From contig JAUCBJ010004814.1 in NCBI GenBank assembly GCA_032718475.1, positions 1-64,000 of the forward strand: DNA of 64,000 nucleotides. Direction: 5' to 3'. Position 1 is the first letter of the stretch; each line of letters begins with the position of its first letter. Shown one piece after another: positions 9,945 to 19,640 of this stretch. Source of the stretch: Nemertoderma westbladi (taxonomy: Eukaryota > Xenacoelomorpha > Nemertodermatida > Nemertodermatidae). A program made the translations under genes and the position numbers. The notes beneath the pieces were generated by a model that was not told the origin of the DNA, made no database searches, and worked only from the letters and a program-made list of their open reading frames with translations.

Positions 9945-10586
9945 CTAGAATCCCTCATCATTAAGTTGTGGTGACAGCGTGATCAGCTCGCTGTCCCGTC
10001 GAAGATGTTGTTGCTTACCGACGCGTTCCACCTCGTCGCAATAGTTCTTCCGTTGTTCGTAGCGGATGACTGCTTTGGCCGCTCCTTCCAGATCTATCGT
10101 TGCCCCGATCTTCTTGCCTTTGCCAACTCCCGCGAGGAAATTCCCGAAGGCTCTCCAGTACGCCACTAGTTTCTTGGTCTTATACCAACTAGAGCTGTAG
10201 CTGAGGAGTTTATCCGTCGGGTTATCGCATAGTTCTTGTTTTGGTTGCACGTCCCTAATCTCCCTCACCATCTGGGAGTATATCTCTTCTCCCTCTGAAT
10301 CTCCTTCTTCTCCCTCTGACACTACTTCTGAGCCCGGGTCCACCTTTCTCATCGGCGGCCAGGCCTCCTTATCGCTCAGAAATTGTGGCCCATGTTGCCA
10401 CAATACTTCCTTCTTCAAGAAAGTGTGGCGTACCACGCCCCTCGACAACAAGTCCGCTGGGTTCTCGTCTGTTGGGCAGTAGTGCCACCAGCCTAACTCT
10501 GTCGTCGCCCTTATTTCGTCCACTCTATTCGCAACGAATATTGGGTATTGCGTTTTCTCATTATGTAGCCAGCCAAGCACTACCAT
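9945..10586 (-). pseudogene. BEL/Pao RNase H C-terminus and connection region
   Basis: The segment begins within the RNase H domain (VVLGWLHN; FVANRVDEIRATT) and continues with WWHYCPTDENPADLLSRG, a hallmark of BEL/Pao just after RNase H. The linker to integrase follows. It is in the same frame as the RT frame 10608-12014. The two are separated only by a TAG at 10608-10610, immediately before the WTDS motif that holds an RNase H Asp. The stop is therefore a nonsense change within one gene. The 3' end runs into a frame change near 9945-9950. Confidence 0.85.
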
Positions 10587-10607
10587 GGAATCCGTCCAGT
10601 AGTGTGT

Positions 10608-12014
10608 CTACACTATGTTTGGTATTGTATCCATTAGGTAGGTCGTGGCCCTAACTCCTAGTCTCGCAGCTGTCAATTCTAGTTTGGGAACCGATGCCGA
10701 ATCTGGTGGTGTTGACTTCGCCTTGCTGAAGGCGAGTCTGGGTTTATGAGCCCCCTCTCGTTGTACTAAATAGAGTGCTGCTCCGTATGCCTCTAATGAC
10801 GCATCGGAGAACATATGTAGGTCCAGGCTCGTCATGTTCCCATCCGGGAAATACACTCGCGGTATGCTGTATGTTCCCATCTGCTCCAGGCTCTCTGTCC
10901 ACTTATGCCACTGCTTTATAATCTCTTCCAGGACCTCTGCGTCCCACTCATCCTTTAATTTGTATACTCTCTTGAGTATCTGTTTTCCCGTGACTAGTAA
11001 TGGGGATGCTAGGCCTAGGGGATCGTATATCCTTGCTATGTACGATACATAGCCCCTCTTTGTGTGGATGTCTGCGCCCTCCTGGCTTAACTGGTACATC
11101 AGTTCATCTGTCTCTTTGTCCCACACGATTCCCAGTGCTTTCTGTTGAGACTCTATCCTCTTGTTTGCCATGTCCTGCCCCTTGGTTGTTGTGGGATTAT
11201 CCATGGTCGATTCAGGTCTCCTATCCTCTATCGCCTTGATAAATTCCTCAGAACTGGATTGGAATTTGGTTAGGTTAAAACCGGATCCCTTAAGGATGTC
11301 ACGAACCTCGCGCCCTGTGTCCAGCAGCTCCTTAACCGTATTTCCAGACTCCATCCCGTCGTCTACGTAGAAGCCGCGTCGAATCATGTCGACGGCTCTA
11401 GTGCTGCATTTATCTTCATTTCCCTTCACCGTGTCTCTTAAGGCCATAGTCGTTGTAAATGAAGACGACTTGGCTCCCATGTTCTGCACTATCATCTTGT
11501 ACGTCGGTACAATCGACGGTTCTTCATCGCCGTTGTACCATAGGAAGCGTTGACTATCGCTATCTTCTTCCGTTACATGGACTTGGTTGAACATGCCTTC
11601 TATGTCACAGGTGAAGGCGTGTTTCCCATTTCTAAATCTAAGTAGGACCTCTATCCCTGAGTTGTAAATGTTGGGACCCTCTAGCAGATAGTAATTTAGA
11701 CACTTTCCGTTGGTCTTTGCCGACGCGTCCACTACCATCCGTAGTTTACCTTTCTTTGGATCTAAGGCCACGTGGAGTGGCAGGTAATAGGTCCTATCCG
11801 TGTTTGGTTCGTCGACCGGTAACTCAACGGCCCATCCTTTCTCGACGTACTTCTTAATTGTCTTATGGATATACTCATTTTTCTCAGGGCTCCGTTTTAA
11901 CGTCTGCTTTAATTTGCGAAGCTTCGTAAGTACCATCCCTCTGTTGTCGGGTAACGGTAGCTTCGGTAGCTTCCAAACCATCCCTATGGTATATCGCCCC
12001 TCATCGCATGTCAT
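10608..12014 (-). pseudogene. BEL/Pao reverse transcriptase with start of RNase H
   Basis: This 468-codon frame holds the polymerase. RMVVDAS is at 92-98, motif A is AFTCDIEGMFNQV with catalytic Asp 137, and the catalytic motif is YVDD at 216-219. LGIVWD and YDPLGLASP (peptidase A17-like region of Pao elements) follow around 294-338. RNase H starts with FSDAS at 402-406 and KLELTAARL near 444-452. The family assignment is firm. The frame is shifted relative to the protease frame just upstream (junction near 12014-12030), and an in-frame TAG closes it at 10608. The ATG at 12014 is probably not the natural start, since Pao RT is made as part of a polyprotein. Confidence 0.92.
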
Positions 12015-12018
12015 CGAT

Positions 12019-13236
12019 TCAATCCATGCTTTGTAAAGCCTGCTTGTCTTCTACCGAGGTCCCGACCCCGGTCTCCTTTAGTCCCTCAAAATCTTGCCTG
12101 AGCAGTCTCTTAAGCTGCTCCTCTGCTCTCTCATCACCCATTTCCTGCATGGTTCCCGCGAACATGCATCCTGATGTCTCCGACATCCTAAATGGTATCT
12201 TGCTCTTGATTGGGCCACTCAGCGTCCACCCGAATGGTGTCAATATCGCCACCGGGTCACACTGCTTGTCTTCGCCGAAGACCGTTTGCATTCTTTCATG
12301 GGCTGTTGGGCAGTCCATTCCTACTATGATGGATACCTTCCTAACGTCCACTTCTGGGATTGAGAAGTCAATGTTGTCCAGGAATTTATATTGCTCGACC
12401 TCGATGTTGGTTGGCCGCCTGGCATTGATATTAATTGACTCTATCACTTGGATGGGGTCGATGGTTGCCCCGTAGTCGCATCCCGGTGCCACCGCTGCAA
12501 TTGTGCACCATCCAGTCCTCATCTCCAGGATCTCATCTTTACTAGAGATGGTTGTTACCGCCATTCTACTTGGCCTCGTTCTCAATCCTATCTCTTCGGC
12601 CACCCATTCCTCGACTAATGTGAAGGCAGCTCCACTATCAACCAGCATCAGTGTGGTTACTGATTGATTGCCTTCTCCAATCACTCGCACAGGTACTACC
12701 CCAAGTAGCACTGTTCCTCTCTTCTTCGCCCCTACTGTGCTCGTTGCCATTGTTTGGCCCTTCCTTTGACCGAACTTGACCGGCGTCTCCTTGCATTGCC
12801 TAGCTCTATGTCCACTCATCACGCATCGCGAGCAGATCTCGTTTCTCGCCGCATATTCTACCTGATCTTCTCTAGGTAGCGCTTGCCAGTACCTGCAGTT
12901 CATGGTTTTATGAAGCGCATTTGTATGTAGCTGGCATTTGCTGTTTTGGTTGTAGCCGTCCTTATACAGTGCATCGCGTATCGCAGCTGTGTTTGTACCA
13001 AAGTCCCTACTATTCTTATTGCTTGGGTTCGGCCTACTGGACGTACTGGGGTTATATTTATTTGTGTTGTTATTTCTCCCCTGTCCGTTCCATGGTGTGG
13101 TCTTACCTTCGGCTACCTGTGGACTTGCAGTCCCCTGCGTCGCTGCGTATGGCAGTGATTGCCTTAGCTTTGGTAATGCGTTTGACGTGTTGTGCTCTGG
13201 TTTCGGTCTATGATAATCCGTCTTTGGTCCCTTTCC
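12019..13236 (-). pseudogene. BEL/Pao zinc knuckle and aspartic protease (gag-pol joint)
   Basis: An ATG at 12903 opens 294 codons, but the same frame is open upstream to the TAG at 13237-13239 that ends gag. That upstream part supplies the first half of a Pao-type zinc region. The knuckle CSRCVMSGHRARQC is CX2CX4HX4C (residues 24-37 counted from 12903). The aspartic protease has LVDSGA with catalytic Asp 89 and a flap-side IIVGMD. TPFGWTLSG is characteristic of the Pao peptidase (DUF1758). It would mature Gag and Pol in the virus-like particle. It ends at 12019, one frame away from RT. Lack of a convincing start right after gag suggests expression by readthrough or that the stop is a mutation. 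Confidence 0.88.
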
Positions 13237-14127
13237 CTAGCTATCTTCACTATAGACTGGGTCGGTTATTAGTTCAGCTTCGTAATTCAAGAAGCTTGAC
13301 ATTTCTTCTAAACCCGGTTCCGCACCCTTTCTATCTCGAGTGGAGAAGGCGATTTTCCTCCACTTGTTGCGCAGCCAGCTCGGTAGTGCCTGCGCTATCG
13401 TGGTGAAGTTATTGGACGCGTTGAGCTCGTATGGCGCGTCTAGCGTCTTCAGCACGATTAGCGCCTTTTCGACTTTGTTAGCGAACGTCTTAATGCTAAC
13501 GGGATTATCCTGTAGGCCACCCGATGTTATGCCTCTCAGTGTCTGTCTGATGATCTTGGCCGGGTGCCCATATTCCCTGTCCAGTGCCCACCATGCTGTC
13601 GTGAAGCCGCCCTCTATGCCTTGATATTGCCTCACGATGTCGTATGCTGGGCCTCCCGTGTATACTTGCAGATATTTTAGGCACTCCGCCTGCGTCAACT
13701 TCTTTGTTAGTATTTCGTTACTATACATGCGCCGAAACTGTAGATATTCTTCCGGCCTACTCCCATCGAATTTGAATGGTTCCACGGGTGGTAACTCGAT
13801 ACTCGTTTTCAACGCATCGATCAACGTGGCCATCCCCATCGCCTGCGCTTCCAATGGGTTCGATGGATGCTGTATAGTTTCTCCTGTCTGGTGCGGTCCG
13901 TCCGTCCTATTTTCTGTCTTCCTTTGACTTGGGTATGTCATTGGGGGTAGCGGCCCCCTCCATATTTCTGTGTCGCACGACCTATTTTTATCCACGGCTC
14001 CCGTTGTTCTTGCTCCTATCGGGGTATATTGTTGATATTGTGATGGGGGAATGTCACCCTGCCCCCCCCCCCCCCCACCGGTATGTTCGGTACTGGGGTT
14101 GATGTTAATATATTGGGGCCCATGCAC
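13237..14127 (-). pseudogene. BEL/Pao Gag, DUF1759-type capsid region
   Basis: Residues 112-260 match the DUF1759-type Gag core: PPVEPFKFDGSRPEEYLQF, then AECLKYLQVYTGGPAYDIV, FTTAWWALDREYGHP and later LPSWLRNKWRKIAF. This core builds the virus-like particle. The upstream coding part (14016-14363) is in another frame, and the switch lies at a 15-base G-run (14062-14076 on the plus strand as C). The listed start is therefore not natural. The frame ends at a TAG that is followed in frame by GGA and the protease region, discussed as a finding. Element D keeps the region just before DUF1759 and then is deleted. Confidence 0.85.
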
Positions 14128-14363
14128 CTATCTGCAATAATTCCCCCCTCCCCTGGGTATATGTTATGTCCCTGCATGCTGTAGTCATACTGCTGCACTG
14201 GTAACGGTATAGGCCTATCAGCTTCTGGCCTACCCGCCGGTATGTACTCCGCGACTTCCGGGTTTAATCCCGTCGTCCGCGCTATCCTATCGCCTACATT
14301 GCCTCTGTCAGCATGGCCTATGGTATGTGCAGTAAGGCCTACAGTATGTCCTACAGTCTGCAT
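14016..14363 (-). pseudogene. Gag N-terminal spacer segment of element A
   Basis: The segment is low complexity, with TVGLTAHTIGH and IPLPVQQYDYSMQGHNIYPGEGG. It has no known domain, but closely similar sequence is kept in element D at 49520-50041, so it was coding. It lies in the same frame as 14460-14792. The frame is lost at the G-run at 14062-14076, where the capsid frame takes over. Confidence 0.6.
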
Positions 14364-14459
14364 GTGTCGCTCGGGATCAAAGTTTATTCTTCTCGAATAG
14401 TCCTCTCCGCGGCTACCGTATTCTCGATCGGTAGGTATATCCCGTCGGAAAGTTTCTCT

Positions 14460-14792
14460 TCAACCCCCTATACTGCTCTCATCTTCGTACCGGTACATCG
14501 CGTACCCCTCCATCGGCGCGTAATGCGCCTCGCCAGGTCGCATCTCTCTGGGGCGACAGCAATCTCCCGAAGTTCGACCCCACTGACTCTCCGTTCTCAT
14601 CTCGACTACCGACGGCTCACTATCCGTCCTCGCTCTTCTATCGTTCGCGGCGATACTTCTCCTACTCTCTTCTCCTCTTCTCCCTACAGTGCAATATTCC
14701 CGTTCATGAGATCTCTCGTCGACCTCCCGGTTAAATTCCACTACTCTTCTTCCCTCTTCTGATCGGGCTCGACGCTTCGTCCGCCCTCTCAC
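14460..14792 (-). pseudogene. Charged ORF1/Gag linker segment of element A
   Basis: This Arg/Glu/Ser-rich segment (MRGRTKRRARSEEGRR, VVEFNREVDERSHERE) has no recognised domain. Element D has a homologous piece at 50028-50510 with the same REV-x-ERSHE pattern, so it belonged to the shared Gag precursor. It is probably disordered and RNA-binding by charge. Confidence 0.55.
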
Positions 14793-14929
14793 AACGTCAA
14801 CCTGTCTCTCTCTGCTCGGTCGCCAGCCGTTGGGGATACTCGCAATCCCCCTATCATTCTCCGTCGCTGGGTGTTGCGGTTTACCTATTTCGGCCCGCGC
14901 ATTATCCGTTGACGCCTGTGGGGCGCTCT

Positions 14930-15823
14930 CTACCCCCCCTTTTCGCCGCTAACTCGCTGTAGCCCCCCCCCCCACTCGCCACATCTAACTTCGCTATCTC
15001 TCACCCTGCTACTATATCCCTCTCTAGTCGACACAATGTTCCTACTGCGGCTGGGTCCATTCATCCCCGCCTCTCTCTCCACCATTATTTGGCCTACCGG
15101 GCCTACTCTGGGTTGGCTCAACCCCGCCACCTCCTGCCTACTAACTACGTGGCCTACCAGGCCCCCCTCGGGTTGACTCAACCCCACCACCTCCGGCCTA
15201 CTAACTACGTGGCCTACCAGGCCCCCCTCGGGTTGACTCAACCCCGCCACCTCCGGCCTACTAACTACGTGGCCTACCAGGCCCATCCCGGGTTGGCTCA
15301 ACCCCGCCACCTCCGGCCTACTAACTACGCGGCCTACCAGGCCCATCCCGGGTTGGCCCAACCCCGCCACCTCCGGCCTACTAACTACGCGGCCTACCAG
15401 GCCCATCCCGGGTTGGCCCAACCCCGCCACCTCCTGCCCACTAACTATGCGGTCCATCAGGCTGGCTTCCTGATTATACATGCCCGATGCGTTCACATTA
15501 ATAGCACCACAGGCACCGCCATTGGTTAAGTCAATTAAATCTTGCACCCCAGTTAAATTATCTTGTGCACCCAAATTAGAAACGGAATTATTTTGTTCGT
15601 TCAAAATAAAGTTTTCCGGATTATTTTGCGCAATTGCGTTACTTAAATTATTTTGTAAGTTCGAATTCGGGTTATTATTTAAATTATTTGGATTATTTTG
15701 TGTAGCTACATTAATATTAGGATTACTTCCTACATTAACATTAGGATTACTCGGGTTTAAATTTAAATTACTGCTACCAGGTAAGATATTTCCTGCAATA
15801 AAGGTTTGGTTAGAGTTCTCCAA
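14930..15823 (-). CDS. ORF1 repeat segment: Asn-rich head and 20-residue repeats
   Basis: The 297-codon frame starts with an Asn/Leu/Pro-rich region (SNLNLNPSNPNVNVGSN), then about six tandem 20-residue units of the type LGQPGMGLVGRVVSRPEVAG. It ends with a basic tail. Period in DNA is 60 bases. Element D has a related but shorter array (50569-50760), showing copy-number change. Upstream the frame connects across a 7-base G-run at 15870-15876, and downstream it meets an 11-base G-run at 14963-14973. The listed ATG is therefore probably internal to a longer ORF1. Function is unknown; repeats of this kind are often disordered assembly regions. Confidence 0.6.
   Translation of the reverse strand: MENSNQTFIAGNILPGSSNLNLNPSNPNVNVGSNPNINVATQNNPNNLNNNPNSNLQNNLSNAIAQNNPENFILNEQNNSVSNLGAQDNLTGVQDLIDLTNGGACGAINVNASGMYNQEASLMDRIVSGQEVAGLGQPGMGLVGRVVSRPEVAGLGQPGMGLVGRVVSRPEVAGLSQPGMGLVGHVVSRPEVAGLSQPEGGLVGHVVSRPEVVGLSQPEGGLVGHVVSRQEVAGLSQPRVGPVGQIMVEREAGMNGPSRSRNIVSTREGYSSRVRDSEVRCGEWGGGLQRVSGEKGG
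15098..15460 (-). repeat. 60-bp tandem repeat inside ORF1 of element A
   Basis: Six near-identical 60-base units are visible on the plus strand as ...CCTACTAACTACGTGGCCTACC... repeats. They preserve frame and encode the 20-residue units above. Differences between units are mostly synonymous or conservative on reading. Confidence 0.85.
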
Positions 15824-15849
15824 TACGGTACTATTAATATTAACGACAT

Positions 15850-16260
15850 CTACTGTAGCATTATTATTACCCCCCCGCCCGTACGGTCACACCAGTTTTG
15901 GGTCTGTCGTGCGGTCCCTGTAAGTGGGGTATTAATAAATGTATCCACGGCCCCTGGCTCCTCGAAAATATTCGAGCCAGTCCCGCTCTCAGACGCCCCT
16001 ATCCGCGCCAGTTCCAGTTCGCACGCGCGTCTAACTCCGTACTCTATAAGCACGCTTTGGCGTTTTCCCAATTCTTTTCGCTCACGTTCCTCTCTTTCCA
16101 CTCTCTCCCGACACTCCCGTGCGCTCTGCTCAGCCAACTCTGCCACTCTCCTAGCTCCCTCCCATCGCCTCACGCTCCTTACGTTCCTTTTCCTCTCTCG
16201 CCTCACGTTCCTTACGTTCCGCCTCACGCTCTTTGCATTCCTTTTCCTCTCTCGCCCCAC
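15850..16260 (-). pseudogene. ORF1 middle segment: coiled coil and conserved box
   Basis: After an out-of-frame basic leader, the useful part begins near RRVAELAEQSARECRERVE and forms a charged helix continuing the coiled coil of 16151-17329. It ends with a box (AVDTFINTPLTGTARQTQNWC) that is conserved in element D at 51138-51350. The frame changes near 16160 relative to the upstream piece, and again at the G-run at 15870-15876. These pieces are best read as one ancestral ORF1 chopped by indels. Confidence 0.6.
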
Positions 16261-17329
16261 GCTCCTTGCGTTCCTTCTCCTCTCTCACCTCACGCTCCCT
16301 GTGTTCCGCCACACGCTCCTCTTGTTCCTTTCTCTCTATTTCCTCACACTCCCTAAGGATTTTCACGGCCCTTTCGGCCCTCTCTCCTGTTTTTCTAATC
16401 AGCACCATTTCCTTCTCCAGCAGCATTCTCCCCTCCTCTAACCGTCTATCTACCTCCCTCTGACCTTGCACTATCAGGTCGAGATGGTACGTGGCATTTA
16501 TCTCTCTCACCCGTCTTTCTTTTACGGAGGATGTAGCAGACTTATCGGTTGTGACGGATTCCCTCCGCCCTCCCATCCTACTAATTTCCCCCCTCCTCCC
16601 GGAACTCCCTCCGACCGACGAGGCCGAATCCTCGGGGTTAACCTCGGATTCGCCCTCCTCAGGTCTCCTCCAGCCCACAAATTTTATACCCTGGGCATCG
16701 ACCAAGTATGGCCCTATGTACACTACATTAGGTTGCATACCCCTACACCACCATAAGTCACACAGTTCCTCAGCAACCCCTCTCGCTCTCTCCTTGGCCA
16801 GTTCTCTCTGCCCGAAGCGCATCAGATAATTAAAATGTATATTCGACTCACCTAGTCGTTTCCTCAGTCTCACCTCGTCTATCTTCGCCCCCTCCTTGGC
16901 CTCCTTTAGTAGTTTCCGGGTCGCGTTGTAGGCCCGTCGAAGTTGATCAGAAACCCCGACGTCCTCGTCGCCAACCTCTCTTCCGTCTCTCCGGGTCCGA
17001 CGTCGTACCGGCGGCCCCACCGTCGCCGTTCCGGTGGGCCGTCCGTCGCCCTCGGCCTGTGGCGGGCCGGCGACATCGGTACGTTGACCGTCGTCGTGTG
17101 TCGACTTGTCTCCTTCTCCTTCCAACTCACCCTCTCGGTCTCTCAACTCGACTCCCCCTCCTCTCGACTCGACCTCTGGCTCCAGACGGCCCCCCTCATC
17201 CTGAGCTGCCGGATGACCCGTTACCGATGGGTCCGGCGTCGTGGGCCTGTACCATCTGGTCGCGGCCTCACGGATCGTTAGTTCTTCGTCCGGGGTCCGC
17301 GTCGGTGTCGTCTCTCCCGACTGACTCAT
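16151..17329 (-). CDS. ORF1 N-terminal protein of element A, coiled coil
   Basis: This is the first frame after the 5' LTR leader, opening at the ATG at 17329 (MSQSGETTPTRTPDEEL) only 68 bases inside the LTR. It runs 392 codons in this copy. The N-terminal 120 residues look disordered, with a basic patch PPVRRRTRRDGRE. A conserved globular stretch follows (VVYIGPYLVDAQGIKFVGW, residues near 205-225) that matches element D at 51758-51976. The C-terminal part is a long Glu/Arg/Lys heptad-like coiled coil (REEKERKEREA type). It lacks any family I recognise. By position it is a Gag-precursor N terminus. The frame shifts near 16160. Confidence 0.65.
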   Translation of the reverse strand: MSQSGETTPTRTPDEELTIREAATRWYRPTTPDPSVTGHPAAQDEGGRLEPEVESRGGGVELRDREGELEGEGDKSTHDDGQRTDVAGPPQAEGDGRPTGTATVGPPVRRRTRRDGREVGDEDVGVSDQLRRAYNATRKLLKEAKEGAKIDEVRLRKRLGESNIHFNYLMRFGQRELAKERARGVAEELCDLWWCRGMQPNVVYIGPYLVDAQGIKFVGWRRPEEGESEVNPEDSASSVGGSSGRRGEISRMGGRRESVTTDKSATSSVKERRVREINATYHLDLIVQGQREVDRRLEEGRMLLEKEMVLIRKTGERAERAVKILRECEEIERKEQEERVAEHREREVREEKERKERGAREEKECKEREAERKEREAREEKERKEREAMGGS

Positions 17330-17397
17330 CTCTCTTCTATAGATTGGTGGCTGGTAGTTACTGAGTTCAACTAGGGCGGCAGCTCTTTTTCAATTAC

Positions 17398-17937
17398 TGT
17401 GACGGGATCCAGGAAGGATCCCGGTTTATCCGGTTTGTCAGTTCACGCGTCCCCGCCGTGTGTGAAAGATAAAAGAGTTTGCGTTGTTCGTTGTATGTAA
17501 TATTGGGATATATAATACAGATATAGATAATGGTGGACAAAAGTTATTATTGTATATGGAAGGTGGGAGATGGTAATTGAAGTCCCAGTACTTCCCTAGC
17601 TAAACTATTTCTACTGTAACACCAATAATACTGAGATAACTGAATGAGATGATTACTGCCAACTGGTTATATTGCACGGGTTGGCCTTGTTGCTCTACCT
17701 AGCCGATGCCTTTCCCCCCTCTGATTGGTTGATACCCTTGTTGGCGCCCTTTGGAGTGTTCCCGTTCACTCCACCTATTCTCTCTCGGTTAGGGGTTTGG
17801 CCCCTGACCCTCATTGTGTTTCTCCTTCCCATTTTGTTGGGGTGACACGAGTTATTGGTTGCCCAATCTCGTGGCCCCCAATATTGCTTATCGGCTTACT
17901 TTGTGGGTTTGGGTTAGCGGGATTGAATAAGCTAACA
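17398..17937 (-). repeat. 5' LTR of element A
   Basis: This is the partner of 4295-4834, with the same length and TG...CA ends in element orientation. It should hold the promoter and transcription start of the element. No clear TATA or initiator could be fixed by eye. The next bases downstream in element orientation, GTAATTGAAAAAG, do not begin TGG, so the primer tRNA cannot be named. Confidence 0.93.
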
Positions 17938-18350
17938 ACCGTATCGGCGCATGCATTTACAAACAGTCTGACAGTTGAAAGGAAAATCTTTGTAAGGATT
18001 TGCTACATCACAAAGATTAAAGAAATCAAGGGTCAGTCCAAGCAGTAATCACTATTCAAAGACATTTATCAAGCAAGTGAAAACAGCAGAAATCAGCATT
18101 TGCAATTAACAGAACTAGCAGAATTAACAATTTACAACGACAAAAAGTGTAAGAATAATTAAGAATATTAAGCGAACATTAACGGAGATCAAGAAGTGAA
18201 TAAGTGAACCAACTGAACAAAAAATGGGTATGACGCAATGTTTATCTCATTGGTCCAACAAATCCTACTACCATTAAACCAACCTAAATAGATAAACCAA
18301 TGTGAGCGCCGGATTGTGGCCCTGTGCCTCTCAAACTGTACAAGCAGACA
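17938..18350. other. Unassigned AT-rich flank
   Basis: This is the sequence next to the target site of element A. I see no coding frame of note and no known repeat. It begins with ACCGT, the probable target-duplication copy. Confidence 0.4.
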
Positions 18351-19640
18351 TCAAACCCAGCAATCCTCGTCCAACTCCAGGTGTTCCTCTAATCGGATCA
18401 GATTTGGATGGAGTATCAGTAATGTAAGTAATGGATGTGGAATCAAACTGTCCGCCAACACTTCGCTCTCAGAAGTCATCTGAGCTCTCATGGGTTCAGG
18501 TAAAGGGTACCCTGTTCCTCCTCGTGGTTCTCTAGGAAGAGCAACGGTATCTCGGGTAATCCGGATCTGCGATTCGGGTTTTCCTCTTTCCACAATGTTG
18601 ATCATCGGCATAACATATTGTCCCACCTTCATCTTTGGGGATTTAAGTATGCGATGTTGAGTGTCCTCTCGAGGATATCGCATCGATGATTCCAATGGAG
18701 TGGCTTTTACTTTGGTTTCCTGTAGAATCTCCTCGGCATCAAGTATACCGGGTTTCACTCGCTTGTTGTAGAATGTGCATCAGTAGGCCCAAGAGATAGT
18801 ATGCCACGCTCCTCTATTGCGTTGTTCTACTCGCAATCTGTCGAACTCTCCAGTGGTAATGTGGTTCACCACAGTCTGGAAATTCCAGGTGTTCTTATTG
18901 GAAGCAGGACAATTCGGTCCCAGTCAATTAGGTCCGGACAATTCGGTCCCGGACAATTCGGTCCCAGACAATTCGGTCCCATTTATTTAGTGTTTTGGGA
19001 CCAAATTGTCAGGGACCAAATTCTGCGGGACCTAATTGTCTGGACCAAATTGCCCGGGACCGAATTGTCCTACATCCATTCTTATTATGGATCTGGCGAA
19101 AGTAATCTTACATGACCACTATCCACTATCCAAAGGTAGAATATCAACAATCTCTAACAGCTCGTCATACTGCGGCATCGCCAATACATATCCCTCCTTC
19201 GACATAACCAAGGGGTTTATGGCCCACAACCCAAGGTGTGCCCTTATTGGGAATCGGCGCCATTGAGTCGATACATGCTCGTCCACTAAATGATCGAACA
19301 GCTGCCGCATAATCTTTACCGACGTATGTTCGTACGGTACGTCCCGAAATTGGCATTCTGAAGCTCGATGTCCCTTTATGTTACAGCACACTGTGCGACG
19401 AATCGCCAGAAGGTGTAGAATGTGTGAGATCCATAATCTCCACACCAGTTACAAACTAAGTCCGACGAAGATATGTGTTTGGCTCCACATTTCTTAGCAT
19501 GATGTCCTGTAGCTCCACATATTCTACATATAGTATTCGCTGGATTCCAAACGCATTTGTAGACTTAAGTCCCCAATAGGGCGAGCACTATCGTCTACCT
19601 GATAATCATAATCGTCGGGATCAGTTGGTATATTCGTCTC
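18351..19640 (-). pseudogene. Unclassified coding remnant with CCHC knuckles
   Basis: Minus-strand frames here read like diverged coding sequence. At 19640-19440 there is a zinc knuckle CRICGATGHHAKKC (CX2CX4HX4C, about 19490-19540), then CNWCGDYGSH. Near 19380 comes CCNIKGHRASEC. The segment 19119-19445 continues with FDHLVDEHVSTQWRRFP. At 18351-18758 a frame includes KSPKMKVGQYVMPMINIV. I do not recognise the family; knuckles suggest a Gag-like retroelement protein. A foldback repeat interrupts it at 18906-19071, and several stops and frame changes are present. Confidence 0.4.
18906..19071. repeat. Foldback element of GGACAATTCGGTCCC units
   Basis: The left arm holds about five tandem GGACAATTCGGTCCC-type units. 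The right arm holds the same number in inverse orientation (GGGACCAAATTGTC type), with a short apex TTTATTTAGTGTTTT. The outermost 16 bases, AGGACAATTCGGTCCC (18906-18921) and GGGACCGAATTGTCCT (19056-19071), are perfect inverted copies. It would form a long hairpin. No clear target duplication is seen. Confidence 0.8.

Larger units (their letters stand above)
4295..17937 (-). mobile_element. Element A: BEL/Pao LTR retrotransposon with accessory genes
   Basis: The element is bounded by two 540-bp LTRs (4295-4834 and 17398-17937) that differ at about 7 positions by my reading, roughly 1.3%. The flanks ACCAT and ACCGT look like a 5-bp target duplication with one mismatch, the usual size for BEL/Pao. 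Reading right to left it holds a long N-terminal ORF1, gag with a DUF1759-type domain, CCHC knuckles, aspartic protease, RT with YVDD, RNase H and integrase with a DUF5641-like tail. An accessory block lies between 7547 and 5548. At 13.6 kb it is long for the family, because of ORF1, the accessory block and a minisatellite. No TGG-type primer site follows the 5' LTR. Several stops and frame changes make this copy non-functional as written. Confidence 0.92.

Noticed and set aside
10608-10610. TAG before the RNase H WTDS motif as programmed readthrough
   Set aside because: It lies inside a folded domain, unlike any known recoding site, and other pol lesions are close by.
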